Source: JBCAXA01 sp038749025
GTDB lineage: Bacteria; Pseudomonadota; Gammaproteobacteria; Steroidobacterales; Woeseiaceae
Assembly: GCA_038749025.1 (NCBI GenBank)
Contig: JBCDIL010000009.1
Coordinates: forward strand, 90,922 to 154,921
Length of the DNA stretch: 64,000 nt
Reading direction: 5' to 3'
Every line of letters begins with the position of its first letter. Position 1 is the stretch's first letter. Under the pieces are notes generated by a model that searched no databases, was not told the origin of the DNA, and saw only the letters and a list, made by a program, of their open reading frames with translations. The translations under genes were made by a program, and so were the position numbers. Below are positions 60,781 to 64,000 of this stretch, piece after piece.

Positions 60781-61737
60781 CTAGGTTGTCGGTTCGTCGC
60801 TGCGAGCGAGCCGTCGCGGCGCTATGTCGGTCGGCATCAAATCGGTTCTGTCAGTTATGAGCTCAGGGGTCATGAGATTCGTGACCAGTCCGATGCGCTG
60901 CAATCCTGCAAGGACCCACCAGCCTGGGTCCCATTGGCTGGGGTCATGACCGAGTCGCGCCGAGCCGGGAAAGGCGTGGTGATTGTTATGCCAGCTCTCG
61001 CCCATCGTTAACAACGCAAACCACGGCAGGTTGTAGCCCTGCACGGCGGCGCCGGCGACCTGCCAGCGTTGTTCGCCACGATTGTGAGCAAAATACCCGA
61101 CCAACCAGTGACCGAAGATCGACACCGTGACGCGTGAGCAGATCCCCCAGAAAACCCATGCCCAGCCACCGACCGTAAACAGCAGCAATGCCCACGGTAG
61201 CTGTTGCCACAGCCAGGTTCGCTCCATCCAGTCATAGACGGGGTCAGCGGCGATGTCGGCCTCGATGCGAATCTCTGGTGGTGAGGCAAGCTCGATCGAA
61301 CAGACGAGCTGCCACCAGGCATCGCGGTACCACGGCTGACCGTGTCCGAAATAGTCATGGCACTCACGTTGGCGCTGTGCCCAGTCGCGTGTGTCATGGG
61401 TACGCAGCATGCCGAGCGGTCCGGCGAGGCCGACCAATACGCCGAGATGCACGAACAGATACTCAAGCCAGCGGGGGCAGTCGTAGCTCCGGTGAATAAA
61501 GCGCCGGTGCATCCCCAGTGAGTGGCCAAGACAGAGTGTGGTCGCCGTGAAGACGAGGAACATAGCGACGGCGCCGGGCGTCGCCGTTATTGCGCTGCCG
61601 ACTGTACCGCCGAGTAGCATGGCGGCGACCCAAACGAGTTTGCCAATGTCGAGCTGCACATCGCCCGTTGCGGCGTTACCGGCTTGCGCTGGGAAGTCGG
61701 TGCGCGGATTCTGGTAGGCATTGCTGTCAGTGGCCAC
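60781..61737 (-). CDS. Membrane fatty acid (acyl-CoA) desaturase-like protein
   Basis: 318 residues with about four membrane segments. Box 1 HSLGMHRRFIH and box 3 ESWHNNHHAFPGSARLG are as in stearoyl-CoA/Delta9 desaturases. The usual second box HxxHH is replaced by THDTRDWAQRQRECHDYFGH, possibly a subfamily variant with ligands drawn from other His. The enzyme would introduce a double bond into membrane acyl chains with a diiron centre. It overlaps the upstream START-like gene by 11 nt, and both lie under the ArsR-associated palindromes. Confidence 0.85.
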   Translation of the reverse strand: MATDSNAYQNPRTDFPAQAGNAATGDVQLDIGKLVWVAAMLLGGTVGSAITATPGAVAMFLVFTATTLCLGHSLGMHRRFIHRSYDCPRWLEYLFVHLGVLVGLAGPLGMLRTHDTRDWAQRQRECHDYFGHGQPWYRDAWWQLVCSIELASPPEIRIEADIAADPVYDWMERTWLWQQLPWALLLFTVGGWAWVFWGICSRVTVSIFGHWLVGYFAHNRGEQRWQVAGAAVQGYNLPWFALLTMGESWHNNHHAFPGSARLGHDPSQWDPGWWVLAGLQRIGLVTNLMTPELITDRTDLMPTDIAPRRLARSDEPTT

Positions 61738-62689
61738 GGATCATGACCTCGTCGATCAGGAAGTCGGCCATCTTCGCCACGCCGTACTGCTGCAATGGGT
61801 GGAAGTACCAAGCCGGGTCGAGTTTGCGCTCGTAGTCAATACGCAGCGTGATCGTGGTTTGTGCTGGACCCGCGTCGGCCAACGTGATCTCAGTGCCCAG
61901 CATGCGTAGGTAGGTCGCGAAGAATGTTGTGTCATCCAGAAAACGCGTTTGTATGCGATTCGGTGCAACCGCGACGATTTCGAGTTCGGCTTCGCCCTCA
62001 TGCGTATTAGTGACAAACCAGCGGTGGTAGCGCGTCTTGATTGTGTGAATATCGCCCGCTTGCAACGAACCCGCCTCAATCTCGTAGGGCATCGGAAAGA
62101 GGCTTAGCAACCAATGCCGCTTCTTATCGAGATCGAACGGTTTGGCCAGGTTCGCCAGGACCTCATCGCGGGTGAGGGTGACCGTCTTTGATACCGTAAC
62201 GGAGCTTGTCCGTTCCACGGTTAAAAAATCGGTTGTTCCCTCGAACGACAAGGCGACGAGTAGCAGCGGTAGTACCGATACGTAGGTGCGGTAGCGTTCT
62301 TTGGCAGCCCGCGATAACCAATGGATAAAAAACGCGATCGTTATGATCAGGAGATAGATCGGGATAAAAAACAGCACGCAGACAAAGCCTTCGAATAAAA
62401 CGATCGAGCTTGCTAGGAACACAGCGAGTGCTGCCAACGCGTGATCAAAATAAAATTGCCACCATGCTTTGTCGGTCCGAATCGGTCGTATGAAGGTAAT
62501 TAACAGAGACACCACATAGGGAACACCAACGTACAGGAGGGCCGAGGAGTCGAGATCGGTTGCAATGAGAAGTCGCACGACCAGAGACGCAGCACCGACT
62601 GCCAGCATCCAAACCAGCCAGTTAACTCGGGTAACGCCGAACCGCGTCTGCAAGGCTCGCAACCTGTCGCGAATTGTTTGAAAAGCCAT
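61727..62689 (-). CDS. Membrane protein with C-terminal SRPBCC/START-like domain
   Basis: 320 residues. Four hydrophobic segments in the first 150 residues (VNWLVWMLAVGAASLVVRLL; YVGVPYVVSLLITFI; ALAALAVFLASSIVLF; VLFFIPIYLLIITIAFFI). After a fifth near 165 comes a soluble domain (about 175-315) with SVTVSKTVTLTRDEVLANLA. That opening and the alternating strands suggest a lipid- or ligand-binding SRPBCC fold. Coupling to a desaturase supports a role in membrane lipid handling, which is an inference. Strong GGGAG ribosome site; divergent from arsR. Confidence 0.7.
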   Translation of the reverse strand: MAFQTIRDRLRALQTRFGVTRVNWLVWMLAVGAASLVVRLLIATDLDSSALLYVGVPYVVSLLITFIRPIRTDKAWWQFYFDHALAALAVFLASSIVLFEGFVCVLFFIPIYLLIITIAFFIHWLSRAAKERYRTYVSVLPLLLVALSFEGTTDFLTVERTSSVTVSKTVTLTRDEVLANLAKPFDLDKKRHWLLSLFPMPYEIEAGSLQAGDIHTIKTRYHRWFVTNTHEGEAELEIVAVAPNRIQTRFLDDTTFFATYLRMLGTEITLADAGPAQTTITLRIDYERKLDPAWYFHPLQQYGVAKMADFLIDEVMIRGH

Positions 62690-62728
62690 CGGCTGCTCCC
62701 CCGCTCCGTGCGTGGTAAAATAACCATG

Positions 62729-62751
62729 TAGTTAATTAACTAATTAGTTAA
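62729..62751. promoter_or_regulatory. Overlapping palindromes between arsR-like gene and desaturase operon
   Basis: TAGTTAATTAACTA (62729-62742) and TTAACTAATTAGTTAA (62736-62751) are perfect palindromes that share 7 bp. They sit in a 73-bp divergent promoter region. The ArsR-family repressor encoded alongside is the obvious candidate to bind here. Confidence 0.75.
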
Positions 62752-62762
62752 ACAGTAGATCA

Positions 62763-63107
62763 ATGGACAACGTGTTTCAAGCCCTATCGTCGACTGTGCG
62801 GCGGCGGATGCTCGCGTATTTGTCGAAGACCACGCTGACGGCTGGCGAGATTGCGTCACGGTTCGAGATGAGCAAACCCGCCGTATCGAAGCATCTAGGC
62901 GTGTTGGAGAACGCCGGTCTCGTTGAGAGCGAGAAGAAGGGGCTGCACGTGCATTACCGGCTAAACAAAGACAACCTGTTCGCCGGCATGAACGATTTCT
63001 TGGTGAATTTCTGCCCCGAGGGGCGGCCACTAAAACTTGAGAGTGCCGAGCTTGAGAAGGGCCGGGAAGCAGACAATGGCGAACCTGTCGACCCGGCAGC
63101 CCGTTAG
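62763..63107 (+). CDS. ArsR-family transcriptional regulator
   Basis: 114-residue winged-helix repressor: MDNVFQALSSTVRRRMLAYL, recognition region AGEIASRFEMSKPAVSKHLGVL and wing SEKKGLHVHYRL. The metal-binding ELCVCD-type motif of ArsR/SmtB is absent, so it is unlikely to sense arsenic. Many such proteins paired with SRPBCC genes respond to other signals. It reads away from the START-like/desaturase genes, with stacked palindromes between. The UDG-like gene follows 23 nt downstream. Confidence 0.92.
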   Translation: MDNVFQALSSTVRRRMLAYLSKTTLTAGEIASRFEMSKPAVSKHLGVLENAGLVESEKKGLHVHYRLNKDNLFAGMNDFLVNFCPEGRPLKLESAELEKGREADNGEPVDPAAR

Positions 63108-63130
63108 TACTTCCGGGCAAGCGAGTTGTC

Positions 63131-63733
63131 TTGAGCGATGGCGCTAAGCAAAAGCACCGTACCTGCAAGCGCCTTGCTAGTGATATCGCAGCCTGTCGGC
63201 TTTGCGAAGACGCTATCGACCACGAACCGCGTCCGGTTTTGCAGATCCATCCAGCGGCGCGAATCTTGATTGCTGGCCATGCGCCGGGTCGTCGAGTTCA
63301 CAACAGTGGCAGACCGTTCGCCGACTCGAGCGGCGATCGCCTACGGGACTGGCTCGGCATCGATGCCGCGACCTTTTACAACGCCCAGTCGGTCGCGATT
63401 GTGCCGATGAGTTTTTGTTACCCCGGAACCGGCGAAAGCGGTGATCTGCCGCCACTCAAGCGTTGCGCGCCGACTTGGCGCAAGGCTGTTTTGGCGCAGC
63501 TCAATGATGTTCGATTGACGGTCGTGCTCGGCCAGTATGCACAGCGCTGGCATGTACCGGCTGCGCCACGCGCAGTAACGGCGGCTGCGAAAGCCTGGCG
63601 TGGTGGGCCGGCAGATACTTTCGTCTTGCCGCATCCGAGTCCGCGCAACAATCCGTGGCTGGCAAAAAACCCGTGGTTTGGCGTCGACGTCCTGCCCACA
63701 CTGCAGGCGGCTGTCAGAGCCGCGCTGGTTTAA
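63131..63733 (+). CDS. Uracil-DNA glycosylase family protein
   Basis: 200 residues of the UDG superfamily. Motif A-like AGHAPGRRVHNSGRPF (compare GxxPG in families 4 and 5) and a C-terminal HPSPRNNPW are visible. A CRLC pair near residue 22 recalls the iron-sulfur ligands of family 4, but the other two Cys are not clearly placed, so cluster binding is uncertain. It would remove uracil or related bases in repair. TTG start at 63131, with no better in-frame start. It is probably the end of the arsR transcript. Confidence 0.8.
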   Translation: MSDGAKQKHRTCKRLASDIAACRLCEDAIDHEPRPVLQIHPAARILIAGHAPGRRVHNSGRPFADSSGDRLRDWLGIDAATFYNAQSVAIVPMSFCYPGTGESGDLPPLKRCAPTWRKAVLAQLNDVRLTVVLGQYAQRWHVPAAPRAVTAAAKAWRGGPADTFVLPHPSPRNNPWLAKNPWFGVDVLPTLQAAVRAALV

Positions 63734-63755
63734 GCGCACGTCCCAGATCACCGCC

Positions 63756-64000
63756 GGTGTCGGCGCCAAATCCCGATGGCGGAGCGGCTTTCCGCCGCGA
63801 TAGAGCCGCGGATTGCATTGACGTTGTCGTCATCGGGCCGGGACGGCCCTCCCACAGCTTCGTTCGGTGTCGGCGCCAAATCCCGATGGCGGAGCGGCTT
63901 TCCGCAGCGATTGAGCCGCGGATTGCATTGACGCTGTTGTCTTCGGGCCGGGACGGCCCTCCCACAGCTTCGTTCGGCGTCGGCGCCAAACCCTGATGTG
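63756..64000. repeat. 110-bp tandem repeat, at least two copies, cut by the window end
   Basis: Units begin at about 63756, 63866 and 63976 with GTCGGCGCCAAATCCCGATG, and copies 1 and 2 differ at few positions. Each unit has two REP-like inverted elements: GGAGCGGCTTTCCGCCGCGA, and GGGCCGGGACGGCCC followed by TCCCACAGC. Short frames running through it are in-phase because of the repeat and are not accepted as genes. Confidence 0.92.

Noticed and set aside
63714..63989. Short frames on both strands through the final tandem repeat
   Set aside because: Frames stay open because the unit nearly preserves phase; no start signal and strong REP-like structure instead.
63756..64000. CRISPR array
   Set aside because: Units are 110 bp with no variable spacers and no cas genes in the window.

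Overview
The window is one contiguous stretch of chromosome from a GC-rich gammaproteobacterium. The evidence is the gene order. lpxC, dciA, M23 peptidase, secA, mutT and zapD are followed by coaE and the pilD-pilC-pilB-pilA-pilRS block. After sucCD come nadE, bamD, rluD, pgeF and clpB, then aspS-nudB, and later mutS, pncC-recA-recX-alaS-csrA and tRNA-Ser. These clusters are familiar from Pseudomonas and related non-enteric gammaproteobacteria, and I cannot name a genus. Coding density is high, most genes are housekeeping, and I see no prophage, insertion sequence or CRISPR array.

Layout. 1-6.7 kb: lipid A synthesis (lpxC), helicase loading (dciA), a cyclic-di-GMP riboswitch candidate before an M23 peptidase and secA, then mutT and zapD. 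6.7-15.9 kb: minus-strand coaE and type IV pilus genes, with two tandem pilins, a textbook sigma-54 promoter and the PilS/PilR system that should drive it. 16-28 kb: succinyl-CoA synthetase, NAD synthase, BamD, RluD, PgeF, ClpB, FmdB, DUF502, AspS and NudB. 28.2-31.3 kb: a visibly less GC-rich pair, an unknown exported protein coupled to an S9 peptidase. 31.4-40.5 kb: mutS, a glycosyltransferase, pncC-recA (with a LexA site)-recX-alaS-csrA and tRNA-Ser(GCU). 40.8-47.2 kb: a pseudoazurin-like protein, an unknown exported protein, an FAD-linked hydroxyacid dehydrogenase with a KDPG/KHG aldolase, and a cyanide-insensitive-type cytochrome bd oxidase under a GbsR/MarR-like regulator. 47.4 kb: tRNA-Arg(ACG). 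47.9-53.7 kb: an ABC exporter with two large permeases and a TonB-dependent siderophore-type receptor. 53.9-62.7 kb: a tightly packed minus-strand run of eight genes. 62.7-64 kb: an ArsR regulator, a uracil-DNA glycosylase-like protein and a 110-bp tandem repeat that runs off the window.

The most unusual region is 53.9-60.75 kb. A SWIM zinc-finger protein, a 925-residue probable DUF6493-like protein, a Yip1-like membrane protein, a pilin homologue without a prepilin cleavage site, a divergent PilC-like protein and a normal type IV pilin are encoded with overlaps or gaps of a few bases. This looks like one transcript joining a SWIM/helical-repeat module to a private set of pilus parts, and I know of no description of it. 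The second notable observation concerns the two tRNA loci. Each is followed by a direct repeat that starts with the last 19 nt of the tRNA and includes its terminator (periods 157 and 176 bp), an arrangement like the rtT repeats of E. coli tyrT. The tRNA-Ser gene also carries stem-breaking substitutions.
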